Numbered from the stretch's first letter, positions 17,090 to 27,167 are shown. The stretch: DNA of 64,000 nt from Aerococcus agrisoli (GCF_003797145.1 NZ_RKMG01000005.1:1-64000); one strand, 5' to 3'. Numbers and translations: made by a program. Notes: generated from the sequence alone by a model not told the origin.

Positions 17090-18385
17090 TTAATATTCGC
17101 CGCGTTCAGCTAACCATTCTTGCAAACGTTCGTAGGTGTTTTGGAATTCTGGAACTTGCGCTAGGCTTGGTTGCGCATCGAACGCTGCTTTAATTTGTCC
17201 CCAATTACCTGCTTCACGAAGGAAGATAAAGTAATCTTGTAAGAAAGAATGGTCTTCTTTTAATTCTTTATAGGCATCTTGGTAAGCTTGCGCTGCATAC
17301 TCAAATTCCTCTAATTCTTGGAAGACTTTTGCTTTCATCCAAACATAACGGTCAAATTCGATTCCTTGTTCGTCCATATCTTGAATCAAGGCTCTGGCTG
17401 TACCATAGTTTTCTTCATCAATAAATAGTTGTAACAACAACTCTAAGGCTTGTCCGTATTCTGGATCAATATCGATGGCTAACTCTAAGGCTTCTTCAGC
17501 TGTTTCCAAGTTCCCAATTTGTTGGGCAAATTGCGCTTTTTGGAAGTATAAACGGGCATCATATGGATTGACTTGAATGGCTTGGTCAATCATTTCTAAG
17601 GCACCGTCATGGTCATGGAAGCTATTTTTTACAGTCGCAAAAAGGGCTAGCAAGTTTTCTGACAATTTACCATCTTCATGCAAGGCTTCAAGAATGGTAT
17701 TCGCCTTCTCAAAGTTTTCTGTTTCAACATAGTAAAAGGCCAATTGTTCACGTTGGCCAACTGTACGGTCAGCTTCTGGTGTAGCTTCGATTAACTCAAT
17801 GGCTTCTTCGAAATCACCGGTTGCTGCTTTCGCATAAGTAAAATGTTCTTCAATAATATCTAGCAATTCTTCCGGTGTTTCTTCAGAACCTAACAAGCGT
17901 TCATATAATGGTAAGGCTTGTTGGAATTCACCTTGTTGGAATTGCAATTCAGCAATACCGTACAAGATTACCGGTTGGTTTGGTGCTAATTGACGGGCTT
18001 CGTTCAATTTCACTAAAGCTACTTCTGGCAAGTTGTACATTTGATATGCATCTGCTTGTAATAATAATGCATCTACATATAAGTCACTCTCAGGCATGAT
18101 TTTCAACAATTCATCGATAGCTTCTTCTACTTGGCCATTATCCAGGGCTAGTTCCCCTTTTAATAGGACCCAAGAATCTTCTGTCTGGAATCGTTCTTCA
18201 CCTAAGGTATAAATTTCATTGGCATAATCGACAAAGCCTAGTTGAGCAAGTTGATAGCCGGTATGTGCAATCTCTTCTGAGGATGCGGTTGCTAATTGAT
18301 CTAATAATTTTTCGAATGTTTCATTCGCTTTTGCTGGTTGATTTTGTTGTATGTATGAAATAAATTCATTTACTAAGTTATCCAA
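17090..18385 (-). CDS. tetratricopeptide repeat protein (YpiA-like)
   Basis: About 431 residues built almost wholly of TPR-type helix pairs, for example ALLLQADAYQMYNLPEVALVKLNEARQLAPNQPVILYGIAEL and ARLYFQKAQFAQQIGNLETAEEALELAIDIDPEYGQAL. Very acidic, without signal peptide or catalytic domain, so it is probably a cytoplasmic scaffold; no partner can be named. TTG 18385 is preferred: AGGAGG is 9 nt upstream, whereas TTG 18394 directly abuts that site. An extended -10 (TGCTAAAAT, 18412-18420) lies upstream. First gene of the run leading to dapB and cca. Confidence 0.85.
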   Translation of the reverse strand: MDNLVNEFISYIQQNQPAKANETFEKLLDQLATASSEEIAHTGYQLAQLGFVDYANEIYTLGEERFQTEDSWVLLKGELALDNGQVEEAIDELLKIMPESDLYVDALLLQADAYQMYNLPEVALVKLNEARQLAPNQPVILYGIAELQFQQGEFQQALPLYERLLGSEETPEELLDIIEEHFTYAKAATGDFEEAIELIEATPEADRTVGQREQLAFYYVETENFEKANTILEALHEDGKLSENLLALFATVKNSFHDHDGALEMIDQAIQVNPYDARLYFQKAQFAQQIGNLETAEEALELAIDIDPEYGQALELLLQLFIDEENYGTARALIQDMDEQGIEFDRYVWMKAKVFQELEEFEYAAQAYQDAYKELKEDHSFLQDYFIFLREAGNWGQIKAAFDAQPSLAQVPEFQNTYERLQEWLAERGEY

Positions 18386-18481
18386 AGTCTTCAACCTCCT
18401 ATACCTAGCCTATTTTAGCATATTTCACCCCTTAAAATCTTGCAAGGCGACTAAAAGATAGGGAATTTCACTGGGAATGCA

Positions 18482-18520
18482 AAAAATGGTCGGAACCCGA
18501 AAGTCCCAACCATTTTTATA
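18482..18520 (-). terminator. terminator of scrA
   Basis: Stem AAAAATGGT (18482-18490) with ACCATTTTT (18509-18517) plus inner GG/CC pairs; A/T tracts on both sides. It separates scrA from the TPR operon and can work in both directions. Confidence 0.8.
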
Positions 18521-18551
18521 CAAGTCATTTATCTATTTTAGTGGATAAACC

Positions 18552-20549
18552 TTATGCTTTTTCATCAACATTTAAGATGATATCGCCAGTGGCTACTTCA
18601 AGTCCAGCTTTACCTGTTACATCTGCATAGTCTCCTGAGTTCGTTACGATGATCATTACATCGCTAGCATAACCCGCTTCTTGAATCACTGCTAGGTCAA
18701 ATGAACCTAAGATTTGTCCTTGTGTAATCGTGTCACCTTGTTTCACGTTTGTCGTGAAGCCATGACCATCTAATTGAACAGTATCGATACCTACATGGAT
18801 TAAGATTTCCAAACCATCTGTTCCAGTAATGCCGTATGCATGTCCTGTTTCAGAAGCAATCGTTACTTGACCTGAAATTGGTGCAACGATTTTACCTTCA
18901 GTATTTGGCACAATGGCAATTCCTTTACCCATCATTCCTTGTGAGAAGACTGGGTCACTCACGTCTGCAAGTGCTTTTGTTGTACCAGCAACTGGTGCGA
19001 AAACGGCATGTGCTACTGGTGTTGTAGTTGTTGTTTGTTTATCAGCGGCTACAGGCGTTACAGGAGCTGCTTGTTGGTGTTCTTTTACGACGCGTGCTTC
19101 TTCGGCTTTGGCTGCAGCTTCAACTGCTGCTTCTTTTTTCATAACAGATTTTCCGTAAATGAATGTACCGGTGAAGGCTAATACGATTGAGATGACGATA
19201 GCAATCATGAATACAGGGATGAATTCTGGAATAATGGCAATGAAACCAATTACACCTGCTGGCCCTAATGATTGACTACGAACATTAAACCAACCTAGTA
19301 GTAATGATGCAATCCCTGATGAACCTAAAGCGATAAAGAATGGGTAACGGGCTTTCAAGTTAACCCCAAACATTGCTGGTTCTGTGATACCTAACATTGC
19401 TGAAAGTGATGATGATGTTGCTAAACCTTTTGTTTTTTCATTTTTGGTAACGAAGTAGATTGCTAATGCTGCTGCACCTTGTGCTACGTTGGCTACTGAA
19501 GCGATTGGGAAGATGAAGTCCCCACCTGTTTTAGCAACGTCCGCAATCAATGCTGTTTCAATTGCTGGGAATGATTGGTGTAAACCAGTTAACACGATTG
19601 CTGAGTAGAATAGACCAAAGATACCGTAACCGATAGCGCCAGTTGCTGAGATAATACCTACTAAACCGTTTAATAGGAAATCAGATGCTGTACGTAATAC
19701 AGGTCCTACTACAGTAAACGTAATGAAACCAGTGATAATAATTGTCAACATTGGGGTAAAGGTAAAGTCGACTGCATCTTTTAGAATCTTATGGAAGAAG
19801 TTTTCTAATTTAGCTAGGATCCACGCTACCCCAATAACTGGTAATACTTGTCCTTGGTAACCAGCTTGGGCAATTTGTAAGCCGAAAATATTCCAGTATG
19901 GCATTTCACCAGATTCTACGGCTGCAGCTACGTTATAACCATTGACCAATTGTGGCATTACCATGATTAACCCCATAACAGCACCTAGGTAAGGATTCCC
20001 ACCAAAACGTTTGGTTGCTGAAAAGGCAATTAATACTGGTAAAAAGGCAAATGCTGCTGAAGCAAACATGTTAATCATGTCAGCAAAGTCAGCCCATGCT
20101 GGATACATTTCGATTAATGGCAAAGGTCCGAACAAGTTAGGACTTGTTAAGACGTTGTTGATAGCCATGATCAAACCACCAGCAGTCAAAGCTGGAATCA
20201 ATGGTACAAAGATGTCAGACAAGACTTTGATGACTTGCATGAATGGATTTGTTTTTCCTTGATCTTTCGCAGCTTGTTTTACTTCTTCAGTTGATGCCTG
20301 TTTGATACCAGCAATCGCAGTATATTCGTCATATACCTTGTTTACATCACCGGGTCCAACGATAATTTGATATTGACCGTTGGCTTGGAAAGTCCCTTTC
20401 AAATCTGGGTCGTTGTCTAAAGCTTCTTGGTCAATTGCTCCTACATCTTTTACGACTAAACGTAAACGTGTGGCACAGTGTGCTGCTGTTACGACATTGT
20501 CTTGTCCCAAAGCTGCATCAATACGTTTTGCTACCTCTTTATGATCCAT
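18552..20549 (-). CDS. scrA: sucrose-specific PTS enzyme IIBCA
   Basis: Imports and phosphorylates sucrose to sucrose 6-phosphate using HPr-phosphate. 665 residues. EIIB is N-terminal (phospho-Cys25 in [11 protein letters not shown]), EIIC spans about 110-470 with many membrane helices, and a glucose-type EIIA is C-terminal (phospho-His585 in [16 protein letters not shown]). An Ala/Glu/Lys/Thr-rich linker joins EIIC and EIIA. ATG 20549 has AGAAAGAGG 7 nt upstream; the frame stays open to 20648 but without a ribosome site. Specificity is inferred from the divergent scrB-scrR pair; trehalose or beta-glucoside transporters are close relatives. Confidence 0.9.
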   Translation of the reverse strand: MDHKEVAKRIDAALGQDNVVTAAHCATRLRLVVKDVGAIDQEALDNDPDLKGTFQANGQYQIIVGPGDVNKVYDEYTAIAGIKQASTEEVKQAAKDQGKTNPFMQVIKVLSDIFVPLIPALTAGGLIMAINNVLTSPNLFGPLPLIEMYPAWADFADMINMFASAAFAFLPVLIAFSATKRFGGNPYLGAVMGLIMVMPQLVNGYNVAAAVESGEMPYWNIFGLQIAQAGYQGQVLPVIGVAWILAKLENFFHKILKDAVDFTFTPMLTIIITGFITFTVVGPVLRTASDFLLNGLVGIISATGAIGYGIFGLFYSAIVLTGLHQSFPAIETALIADVAKTGGDFIFPIASVANVAQGAAALAIYFVTKNEKTKGLATSSSLSAMLGITEPAMFGVNLKARYPFFIALGSSGIASLLLGWFNVRSQSLGPAGVIGFIAIIPEFIPVFMIAIVISIVLAFTGTFIYGKSVMKKEAAVEAAAKAEEARVVKEHQQAAPVTPVAADKQTTTTTPVAHAVFAPVAGTTKALADVSDPVFSQGMMGKGIAIVPNTEGKIVAPISGQVTIASETGHAYGITGTDGLEILIHVGIDTVQLDGHGFTTNVKQGDTITQGQILGSFDLAVIQEAGYASDVMIIVTNSGDYADVTGKAGLEVATGDIILNVDEKA

Positions 20550-20842
20550 CTTCATACCTCTTTCTATTGATAAATACTTACTAACAAATACAAATAATTG
20601 CTTACTTTTAAATAAAGCGTTTTCATTCCTACAAACAAATAATACCAAGTATGGGAAATTATGTCAAACGTTTAACATAAATTATTTTAGATTTTTTTAA
20701 AAAGTTATTTTAATAGGCTTTAAACAGTGAAAACGTTTGCCTTTTTATGCAAGGATGTTTAAAATAAACATGCATAGTATTTGACGACATCGGACATTTA
20801 TATACAAATTCCCCCGTCCCACAAGATTTTAGGAGGCCTATT
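20550..20842. promoter_or_regulatory. divergent scrA / scrB control region
   Basis: Three LacI-type half-palindromic sites: 20612-20626 (minus strand ATGAAAACGCTTTAT, cre-like), 20662-20677 (TGTCAAACGTTTAACA, the most symmetric) and 20727-20741 (GTGAAAACGTTTGCC). A plus-strand promoter TTGCCT (20737-20742), 17 bp, TAAAAT (20760-20765) overlaps the third site, so a bound repressor would block scrB. ScrR and CcpA recognise similar sequences and cannot be told apart here. Confidence 0.7.
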
Positions 20843-22306
20843 ATGACATTTTCTTTATATCAATTTGACCAGCAAGCACGTTATCGTGCATACGCCGACT
20901 GGTCCCCAAGTTATCTTGCTGAACTAAATGCCCTAGCTGACCAATCACCTTGGCGTAATCAATTTCATATCGAACCCAAAACCGGTTTGCTAAATGACCC
21001 CAATGGTTTTTCTTATTTTAACGGTCAATGGCATCTCTTCTATCAATACTATCCATTTGGACCAGTTCATGGTTTAAAGAGTTGGAACCATTTAGTGAGT
21101 GAGGATCTCATCCACTGGCAAGCGCTAGGTCTTGGTTTAGAAGCAGATAGTGCCCTAGATTCACATGGTGCATACTCAGGTACAGCGATTGCTGATGGTG
21201 ATGTGCTACGTCTTTTTTACACAGGTAATGTCCGTGATGAAGATTGGACACGTATCCCTCTTCAAAATACCGTGACCATGGATAGCGACAACCAGCTGGC
21301 ATCTGAAAAAATGACCATTATACCACCACTTGACCTAGCGACTGATCATTTTAGAGATCCTATGTATTTCAGTCAAAATGGCGAATCATGGATTGTGATT
21401 GGTGGTCAACGCAAGTCTGATTTAAAAGCGGCTTTATATCTATATAAAGCCACGGACAATGATTTAACTAAATGGACATTCCATAGTGAGTTGACCGTCC
21501 CTCAAGCAGACACAGCTTATATGTTTGAATGTCCCAATATTAATTTCGTAGACGGCAAAGCCTTTGTGACTTTCTGTCCACAAGGTATCTCCTCAGACCA
21601 ACTCGACAGCAAAAATATCTATCCAAATGCCTATTTTATCGCCGATGCGTTTACTGAAGATGGCACATTGACAGGAGCCGGCACATTACAGAATTTAGAC
21701 TACGGTTTTGATGCTTACGCCAGTCAATTAATCAACAGCCCAGATGGTCGCGTACTTGGCGTTTCTTGGCTTGGATTACCTGAAGTTGATTATCCGAGCG
21801 ATGACTACGGCTACCAAGGTGCCCTATCGTTAGTCAAAGAGTACCGCATTCAAAATGATCAACTCTTCCAATATCCAGTAGCTGAAACCTTACAATTACG
21901 CGGTGAAGAACAGACTTTTGGTACACAAATTGACTTAGGCCACAACCATTATGAATATGCCTTCACCGTGGATGCAAATCAAACAGCTGAAATTGCATTA
22001 TTTGCGAATGTCGACAAATCTAAAGCAGTTACCTTATCGATTGATACGAAAAATGGTACACTTATCCTTGATCGTAGCAACATGGGTACAACATTTGCGA
22101 CAGATTTCGGTACGAGTCGTCAGCTAGACCTAACTCCTGGTGAACCTGTGACCGTAAATATTTTCGCCGACAGTTCAGTACTTGAAATTTTCGTTAACCA
22201 TGGTGCCTACGTCCTGTCTTCACGCATTTTCCCTGGAGACAAGGATCAAACAAATATCATTGCTAGTGGTACACGTCAAAACCAAGTTTGGCCACTATCC
22301 ATGTAA
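20843..22306 (+). CDS. scrB: sucrose-6-phosphate hydrolase (GH32)
   Basis: Splits sucrose 6-phosphate into glucose 6-phosphate and fructose in the cytoplasm. 487 residues, five-bladed propeller then a C-terminal beta-sandwich. Catalytic residues: nucleophile Asp52 in NDPNG (51-55), transition-state Asp in FRDP (171-173), acid/base Glu229 in FECPN. No signal peptide, which argues against secreted invertase or levanase. AGGAGG lies 9 nt before ATG 20843. Transcribed with scrR and divergent from scrA. Confidence 0.95.
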   Translation: MTFSLYQFDQQARYRAYADWSPSYLAELNALADQSPWRNQFHIEPKTGLLNDPNGFSYFNGQWHLFYQYYPFGPVHGLKSWNHLVSEDLIHWQALGLGLEADSALDSHGAYSGTAIADGDVLRLFYTGNVRDEDWTRIPLQNTVTMDSDNQLASEKMTIIPPLDLATDHFRDPMYFSQNGESWIVIGGQRKSDLKAALYLYKATDNDLTKWTFHSELTVPQADTAYMFECPNINFVDGKAFVTFCPQGISSDQLDSKNIYPNAYFIADAFTEDGTLTGAGTLQNLDYGFDAYASQLINSPDGRVLGVSWLGLPEVDYPSDDYGYQGALSLVKEYRIQNDQLFQYPVAETLQLRGEEQTFGTQIDLGHNHYEYAFTVDANQTAEIALFANVDKSKAVTLSIDTKNGTLILDRSNMGTTFATDFGTSRQLDLTPGEPVTVNIFADSSVLEIFVNHGAYVLSSRIFPGDKDQTNIIASGTRQNQVWPLSM

Positions 22307-22329
22307 TAGAAAGTGAGTGCAATTCAATC

Positions 22330-23319
22330 ATGAAAGCAAAATTGCAAGACGTCGCTGCCCTGGCAGGCGTGAGTGTGACCACGGTTTCCAGAGTCATTAA
22401 TCATAAGGGCTACCTATCAGAAGCAACTATTCAAAAAGTAGAAGCAGCCATGAAGGAATTGAATTATTTCCCCAATTCCTTAGCCCGCAGTTTACAAGGA
22501 AAATCGACGAAATTCGTGGGCCTTATTTTTCCCAATTTATCGACGATTTTCTATGCAGAGCTAGTGAATCATTTAGAACAAATTCTTTTCAAAAAAGGCT
22601 ATAAAGCAATTATCTGTAACTCTGAACGCGATGCCGAAAAAGAGCAGGATTACTTGCAAATGTTACAGTCTAATCAGGTTGACGGGATTATCGCTGGTGC
22701 ACATAACCTTAACTATGACGACTATGAACGCATCAATGCACCCGTTGTGTCATTCGACCGCTATATTGGGAAGAATATTCCCATCGTTTCAGGTGATAAC
22801 TACCAAGGTGGACAATTGGCGACAGAAACCTTGCTTCGTCAAGAGCCTAAAAATTTATGGATGATTACTGGTTCAAACGATCCTAATTCGCCAACATTTT
22901 TACGTTACCAAGCCTTCATGGATGTCACAAAAGCTGCCGGACTAAAAGGCCAAGTGAAATCTTTATCGCGTGACTATTCTCACCTACGCAAGCAAATGCT
23001 GATTAAACAATTTTTGGCTGATGAAAAACCGGATGCCATCTTCTGTTCCGATGACTTGACGGCAATTCTAGTGATGAATATGGCCAAAGAACTGGGCATG
23101 CGTATTCCTGAAGACATTAAAATCGTTGGTTACGATGGTACACAATTTATTCAGACCTATATGCCACATCTGACAACGATTGGTCAACCTATCGAAGAAT
23201 TAGCCGATTTATTGGTGGATGTACTGTTACAACAAATTAAAAACGAAAAGAACGTCAAACAAGATGCAGACAAACATTTCGTCTTGCCAGTCAGATTAAT
23301 CCCGGGCAAAACCATTTAA
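22330..23319 (+). CDS. scrR: LacI-family sucrose operon repressor
   Basis: 329 residues: N-terminal LacI helix-turn-helix LQDVAALAGVSVTTVSRVINHKGYLSE (about 4-30) with hinge FPNSLARSLQG, then a periplasmic-binding-protein-like sensor domain ending LPVRLIPGKTI. Likely represses scrA and scrBR in the absence of sucrose or its phosphate; the sites at 20612-20741 fit a LacI-type operator. ATG 22330 begins MKAKLQDV; upstream in-frame codons would overlap scrB and give an odd N-terminus. It is 23 bp after scrB. Confidence 0.93.
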   Translation: MKAKLQDVAALAGVSVTTVSRVINHKGYLSEATIQKVEAAMKELNYFPNSLARSLQGKSTKFVGLIFPNLSTIFYAELVNHLEQILFKKGYKAIICNSERDAEKEQDYLQMLQSNQVDGIIAGAHNLNYDDYERINAPVVSFDRYIGKNIPIVSGDNYQGGQLATETLLRQEPKNLWMITGSNDPNSPTFLRYQAFMDVTKAAGLKGQVKSLSRDYSHLRKQMLIKQFLADEKPDAIFCSDDLTAILVMNMAKELGMRIPEDIKIVGYDGTQFIQTYMPHLTTIGQPIEELADLLVDVLLQQIKNEKNVKQDADKHFVLPVRLIPGKTI

Positions 23320-23353
23320 ATACATCAAAAAAGCGGCTGAAACAACAGCCGAC

Positions 23354-23403
23354 AAAAAGCAGAGAACAGTTCTTTAAAAGAAACGTTCTCTGCTTTTGTT
23401 TTG
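23354..23403 (+). terminator. terminator of scrB-scrR
   Basis: Stem AAAAGCAGAGAAC (23355-23367) with GTTCTCTGCTTTT (23385-23397), then TTTTGTTTTG. A smaller CGGCTG/CAGCCG hairpin precedes it. Confidence 0.88.
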
Positions 23404-23580
23404 TTAAAATATGTAATTCATACAAGTTATGAAGTTAGGAAGTATAGTGCCTTGACCGTGGAAGATCATAAAATCGAAACCTTGGAATCTAAGTTGTACG
23501 ATTTCCCATAAGGTTAACAGGGATAATATAAAAAATACAATTTTTTATTTATCAAAATGGATAAAAGCGGATATTGATCA

Positions 23581-23740
23581 CTTCAAGGGCTTGTGTGAAC
23601 ATTTATGAGAAAAAAAGGTTCACAAAACTGCCTGTGTGATTCGGCTTCAAAAAAGGAAATCACACAGCCCTCTGTGTGACGCGAATTTTCTCATTTTGAA
23701 CACTTCAGCGCCCTGAAGTGTTCAAATAGCGGCTATTTTA
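23581..23740. repeat. cluster of nested inverted repeats
   Basis: Perfect or near-perfect arms: TGTGAAC (23594-23600) with GTTCACA (23618-23624); CTGTGTGAT (23632-23640) with ATCACACAG (23659-23667), the latter also pairing with CTGTGTGA (23672-23679); TGAACACTTCAG (23697-23708) with CTGAAGTGTTCA (23713-23724); AAATAG/CTATTT (23724-23738). Several arms are mutually exclusive. Confidence 0.85.
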
Positions 23741-23828
23741 ATTTCAATAAATACAATCCCTAACAAGCCTAATAAAATCCTAAACTATCAGTATGAATTC
23801 CACCGAATCACTTCTAAAAATCAATATG

Positions 23829-23856
23829 AAAAGAGGGCCAAGCAGCCCTCTTTTTC
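23829..23856. terminator. orphan hairpin terminator
   Basis: AAAGAGGGC / GCCCTCTTTTT with a 5-nt loop and T-rich tail on the plus strand; also A-rich on the other side. No gene ends here on the plus strand, so it may end an unannotated transcript from the repeat cluster or back up the scr terminator. Confidence 0.8.
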
Positions 23857-23925
23857 ATTTTTCTATTAAGTTTAGTTTGAAAAGGATTCAACATCATCAT
23901 AATGACCTTACTGAGACAAAAACCA

Positions 23926-23961
23926 ATAAAAAAAGCCGCCGATGTCTAGGACATCGACGAC
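23926..23961 (-). terminator. terminator of hup
   Basis: Minus strand stem GTCGTCGATGTC / GACATCGGCGGC followed by TTTTTTT; 14 bp after the hup stop. Confidence 0.88.
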
Positions 23962-23974
23962 GTTTCTAAAATCA

Positions 23975-24250
23975 TTATTTAACTGCGTCTTTAAGCGCTT
24001 TACCAGGTTTGAAAGCTGGTACTTTGCTTGCAGGAATTTCGATTTCATCACCAGTTTGAGGGTTACGACCTTTACGAGCCGCACGGTCACGTACTTCAAA
24101 GCTACCGAAACCGATTAATTGAACTTTTTCACCTTCAGCTAAAAATGCTTCGATTTGTTCGAAAACTGCATCAACAACTGGAGCGACGTTCTTTTTAGAA
24201 TCACCTACTGCATTTGCAACGTTTTGTACTAATTCTGCTTTATTTGCCAT
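23975..24250 (-). CDS. hup: HU-type DNA-binding protein
   Basis: Nucleoid protein of 91 residues that bends and compacts DNA as a dimer. Full HU family length; contains [41 protein letters not shown], the beta-arm with the conserved RNPQTG tip. Starts at ATG 24250 after AGGAGGTGAAATTAGA. Monocistronic: own promoter, a palindromic leader, and own terminator. The hup-der-rpsA-cmk neighbourhood is conserved in Lactobacillales. Confidence 0.97.
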   Translation of the reverse strand: MANKAELVQNVANAVGDSKKNVAPVVDAVFEQIEAFLAEGEKVQLIGFGSFEVRDRAARKGRNPQTGDEIEIPASKVPAFKPGKALKDAVK

Positions 24251-24282
24251 TCTAATTTCACCTCCTCCGAATATTCTCGGAA

Positions 24283-24304
24283 ATATTTATCTTAAGATAA
24301 ATAT
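24283..24304. repeat. 22-bp perfect palindrome in the hup leader
   Basis: Perfect two-fold symmetry centred at TTAA (24292-24295), arms ATATTTATCTT. It lies between the hup promoter and start codon, next to a second short symmetric element (CCGAATATTCTCGG, 24268-24281). It could be an mRNA hairpin or a protein site. Confidence 0.75.
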
Positions 24305-24341
24305 CAGGATAATCGAAATACTTCTCAGATAATCCTTTTTT

Positions 24342-24370
24342 AGGATACCATACAAACCGCTATATAACAA
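24342..24370 (-). promoter_or_regulatory. hup promoter
   Basis: Minus strand TTGTTA (24365-24370), 17 bp, extended -10 TGGTATCCT with TATCCT at 24342-24347. Confidence 0.6.
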
Positions 24371-24411
24371 CGTTTTTAGTCAAATTTCACGATAAATTTA
24401 CAATTTTTCGG

Positions 24412-25722
24412 CTATTTCCGATTTCTTGTAATGATTTGTATAGGTGTGCCTAAGAAATCAAATGATTTTCGGATTTGATTTGAAAGAAAACGCTCATATG
24501 AGAAATGCATTAATTCTTCATCATTTACAAATGCCACAAATGTTGGTGGTGCTGTCTTCACTTGTGTTAAATAGTAAATTCGAAGTTTTCTACCTTTATC
24601 AGATGGTGCAGGGTTCACACGAATCGCTTCAACCAATACTTCATTCAATAATGATGATTGAATACGACGGTTAAAGTTACCATGAACATGGGCAATAATC
24701 TCTGGTAATTGCGTTAAACGTTGTTTAGTTTCTGCAGATACAAACAAGATTGGTGCATACTCGATAAATTGGAATTCACGACGAATATCATCAGTGAATT
24801 TCTTCATTGTATGATTATCTTTTTCAAGTGTATCCCATTTATTCACGACGATGATAATACCACGGCCAGCTTCATGCGCATAACCCGCGATTGTTTTATC
24901 TTGATCACGAATACCTTCTTCAGCATTTAATACGACCAAACATACTTGTGCACGTTCAATGGCACGCATAGCACGCATCACTGAGTATTTTTCAGTCGCT
25001 TCATAGACTTTACCACGTTTACGGATTCCGGCTGTATCGATAATTTTAAAGACTTGACCGTCTTCTTCGAAACTTGTATCAATGGCGTCACGGGTTGTAC
25101 CTGCTACGTTTGAAACGATCACACGGTTTTCACCTAGAATCGCATTAACCATAGAGGATTTCCCTACGTTTGGACGTCCAATTAAAGCGAATGAAATAGT
25201 ATCATCATCTTCTTCATTTGAAATATCGTCTGGTGCTAGCTTGAATACCTCTTCCAGAATATCCCCGATACCTAAACCGTGAGAACCTGAGATTGGGAAT
25301 GGGTCACCTAGACCTAATGAATAGAAATCATAAATTTCTGCACGTTGTTCAGGGTTATCCACTTTGTTGACTGCTAAAACGACAGGTTTGTCAGTTTTAC
25401 GTAACATGCTGGCAATTTGCGAATCCGTTTTGGTTACACCATCACGTACGTTTGTCATCATAATAATGACATCAGCTTCTTCCATTGCGATTTCAGCTTG
25501 CAAACGAATTTGTGTCATGAAATCTTGGTCGTTAAATTCGATACCACCAGTATCAATCACGTTTAGTTGTTTTCCTAACCATTCACCTTGTGCATAGATT
25601 CGGTCACGTGTTACACCGGGTTCATCTTGTACAATTGAAATACGGTCCCCAACAACACGGTTGAAAATTGTAGACTTACCAACGTTTGGTCGTCCTACAA
25701 TAGCTATTGTTAAATTTGACAT
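24412..25722 (-). CDS. der: ribosome biogenesis GTPase Der (EngA)
   Basis: Essential GTPase of 436 residues for 50S subunit maturation, with two tandem G domains and a C-terminal KH-like domain. Domain 1: [17 protein letters not shown]. Domain 2: GRPNVGKSS (about 183), DTAGI, NKWD. The KH-like end has [26 protein letters not shown] 25722 has GAGGAGG upstream. It sits between rpsA and hup; the rpsA terminator lies in front of it, so read-through or a local promoter must supply transcription. Confidence 0.96.
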   Translation of the reverse strand: MSNLTIAIVGRPNVGKSTIFNRVVGDRISIVQDEPGVTRDRIYAQGEWLGKQLNVIDTGGIEFNDQDFMTQIRLQAEIAMEEADVIIMMTNVRDGVTKTDSQIASMLRKTDKPVVLAVNKVDNPEQRAEIYDFYSLGLGDPFPISGSHGLGIGDILEEVFKLAPDDISNEEDDDTISFALIGRPNVGKSSMVNAILGENRVIVSNVAGTTRDAIDTSFEEDGQVFKIIDTAGIRKRGKVYEATEKYSVMRAMRAIERAQVCLVVLNAEEGIRDQDKTIAGYAHEAGRGIIIVVNKWDTLEKDNHTMKKFTDDIRREFQFIEYAPILFVSAETKQRLTQLPEIIAHVHGNFNRRIQSSLLNEVLVEAIRVNPAPSDKGRKLRIYYLTQVKTAPPTFVAFVNDEELMHFSYERFLSNQIRKSFDFLGTPIQIITRNRK

Positions 25723-25759
25723 GTATTTGCCTCCTCTCGACATCTTTATCTATTTCAAT

Positions 25760-25790
25760 AAAAAAGGTAGGTGAGTTTCCCCAACCTACC
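25760..25790 (-). terminator. terminator of the rpsA-like gene
   Basis: Minus strand GGTAGGT / ACCTACC stem followed by TTTTTT, 32 bp after the rpsA stop. Confidence 0.8.
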
Positions 25791-25821
25791 ATCAAACCAA
25801 ATTATGGTTTATTAATAAAAA

Positions 25822-27108
25822 TTATTCGTTATCGTCACCGAAATCGAAGTCTTTTAATTGATCGCCTAGTAAATCACCAAATGTGAATCCAGATTCTTCA
25901 TCTGAAGTTGTGTTTGATGTAGTGTTACGACGATTGTTGTTTTGTTTACGAGGTTTGTTTTGACGACGTTCTTCACGTGGAGCACTTTGTGCTGCAGATG
26001 CATCAACTTCTGGTGCTTCTTCTAAAGCTTTGATTGATAATGATAAACGTTCGTTTTCAGGATCAACATCTAAAACTTTCACTTGAATTGTTTGACCTTC
26101 TGTAAGTTTGTCAGCAGGAGTTGCGATATGTTCATGTGAAATTTGAGAAATATGAACTAAACCTTCAACGCCTGGGAATACTTCAACAAACGCACCGAAG
26201 TCTACTAAACGACGTACAGTACCTTCTAATTCAGCACCTTTAGGCGCTTTTTCTTCGATATTTTCCCAAGGTCCTGGTTGTAAAGCTTTGATAGACAATG
26301 AAATACGTCCGCGTTCTTCATCAACTGCAAGAACTAAAGCTTCAACTTCTTGACCTTCGCTTAAGATATCTGAAGGATGGTTAACGTGTGCTTGAGCGAT
26401 TTGTGAGATATGTACTAAACCGTCGATGCCACCTAAGTCGATGAATGCACCGAAGTTTGCCAAGCGAGCTACAGTACCTGTAACTTTGTCGCCTTCGTTG
26501 AATGAACCTAATTTTTCAGCACGTTCCGCTTTGCGTTTTTCAGCAGCGATTTCTTTGTGTGAAAGAATTAAGCGGTTTTCGCTTGGTTCGATTTCAACGA
26601 TTTTAACTTCTAACTCTTGGCCTTTGTAAGGAGAGAAATCGTCTACGAAAAAGTCTTCAACCATTGAAGCTGGGATGAAACCACGTACACCCGCGTCAAC
26701 AACTAATCCACCTTTTACTACGCTCTTAACTGGAACTGTGATTACTTCACCGTTTTCAGCTTTAGCTTCTAATTCAGCCCATACTTTTTTCGCTTCGATA
26801 CGACGACGAGAAAGTAAGAATGAACCATTTTCTTTTTCTTTGATTTGTTTGATGACTACTAATTCTAAAGTGTCACCGATGTTTACGACATCAGTAATTG
26901 AGTCGATTGGTGTAGCAGATAATTCTTTGAAAGGAATAACCCCTTCAACACCTGCGCCTTCGATACCAACAATTACTTGGTTATCGTCGATTGATAATAC
27001 TTCACCTGTTACTGTATCACCAATTTTTACTTCTACTGATTCAGCAAGAATCTCTTCCATTGATGGAATTTCTTCGTTATTTTGATTTTGATTAAATTCG
27101 TTTGACAT
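25822..27108 (-). CDS. rpsA: ribosomal protein S1 homologue (four S1 domains)
   Basis: 428 residues with four S1 domains at about 28-98, 112-180, 198-268 and 285-355; the third and fourth carry NFGAFIDLGGIDGLVHISQIAQAHV and DFGAFVEVFPGVEGLVHISQISHEHI. An Arg/Asn-rich linker and an acidic tail (about 375-428) follow. Gram-positive S1 homologues with four domains bind mRNA or ribosomes but may be dispensable, unlike six-domain enterobacterial S1. Starts after AGGAGAGG. Own strong promoter and terminator. Confidence 0.93.
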   Translation of the reverse strand: MSNEFNQNQNNEEIPSMEEILAESVEVKIGDTVTGEVLSIDDNQVIVGIEGAGVEGVIPFKELSATPIDSITDVVNIGDTLELVVIKQIKEKENGSFLLSRRRIEAKKVWAELEAKAENGEVITVPVKSVVKGGLVVDAGVRGFIPASMVEDFFVDDFSPYKGQELEVKIVEIEPSENRLILSHKEIAAEKRKAERAEKLGSFNEGDKVTGTVARLANFGAFIDLGGIDGLVHISQIAQAHVNHPSDILSEGQEVEALVLAVDEERGRISLSIKALQPGPWENIEEKAPKGAELEGTVRRLVDFGAFVEVFPGVEGLVHISQISHEHIATPADKLTEGQTIQVKVLDVDPENERLSLSIKALEEAPEVDASAAQSAPREERRQNKPRKQNNNRRNTTSNTTSDEESGFTFGDLLGDQLKDFDFGDDNE

Positions 27109-27167
27109 ACTCTAAATCCTCTCCTAAATGTACTACCTCATTCGCACTAAGCCAATGATCAATTATC

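Larger units (their letters stand above)
23320..23974. other. 655-bp gene-free stretch between scrR and hup
   Basis: No coding frame here looks real. It contains the scr terminator (23354-23403), a cluster of nested inverted repeats (23581-23740), a second strong hairpin terminator (23829-23856) and the hup terminator (23926-23961). The stretch between the first two terminators could encode a structured RNA, but no clear promoter was found. Confidence 0.7.

Noticed and set aside
23581-23740. Inverted repeats as a CRISPR array
   Set aside because: The repeats are inverted, unevenly spaced and of different lengths; no regular direct repeat/spacer pattern and no cas genes.
24412-25722. der as part of one transcript with rpsA
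   Set aside because: A good hairpin terminator (25760-25790) lies between them, so I did not call them an operon, although read-through is possible.
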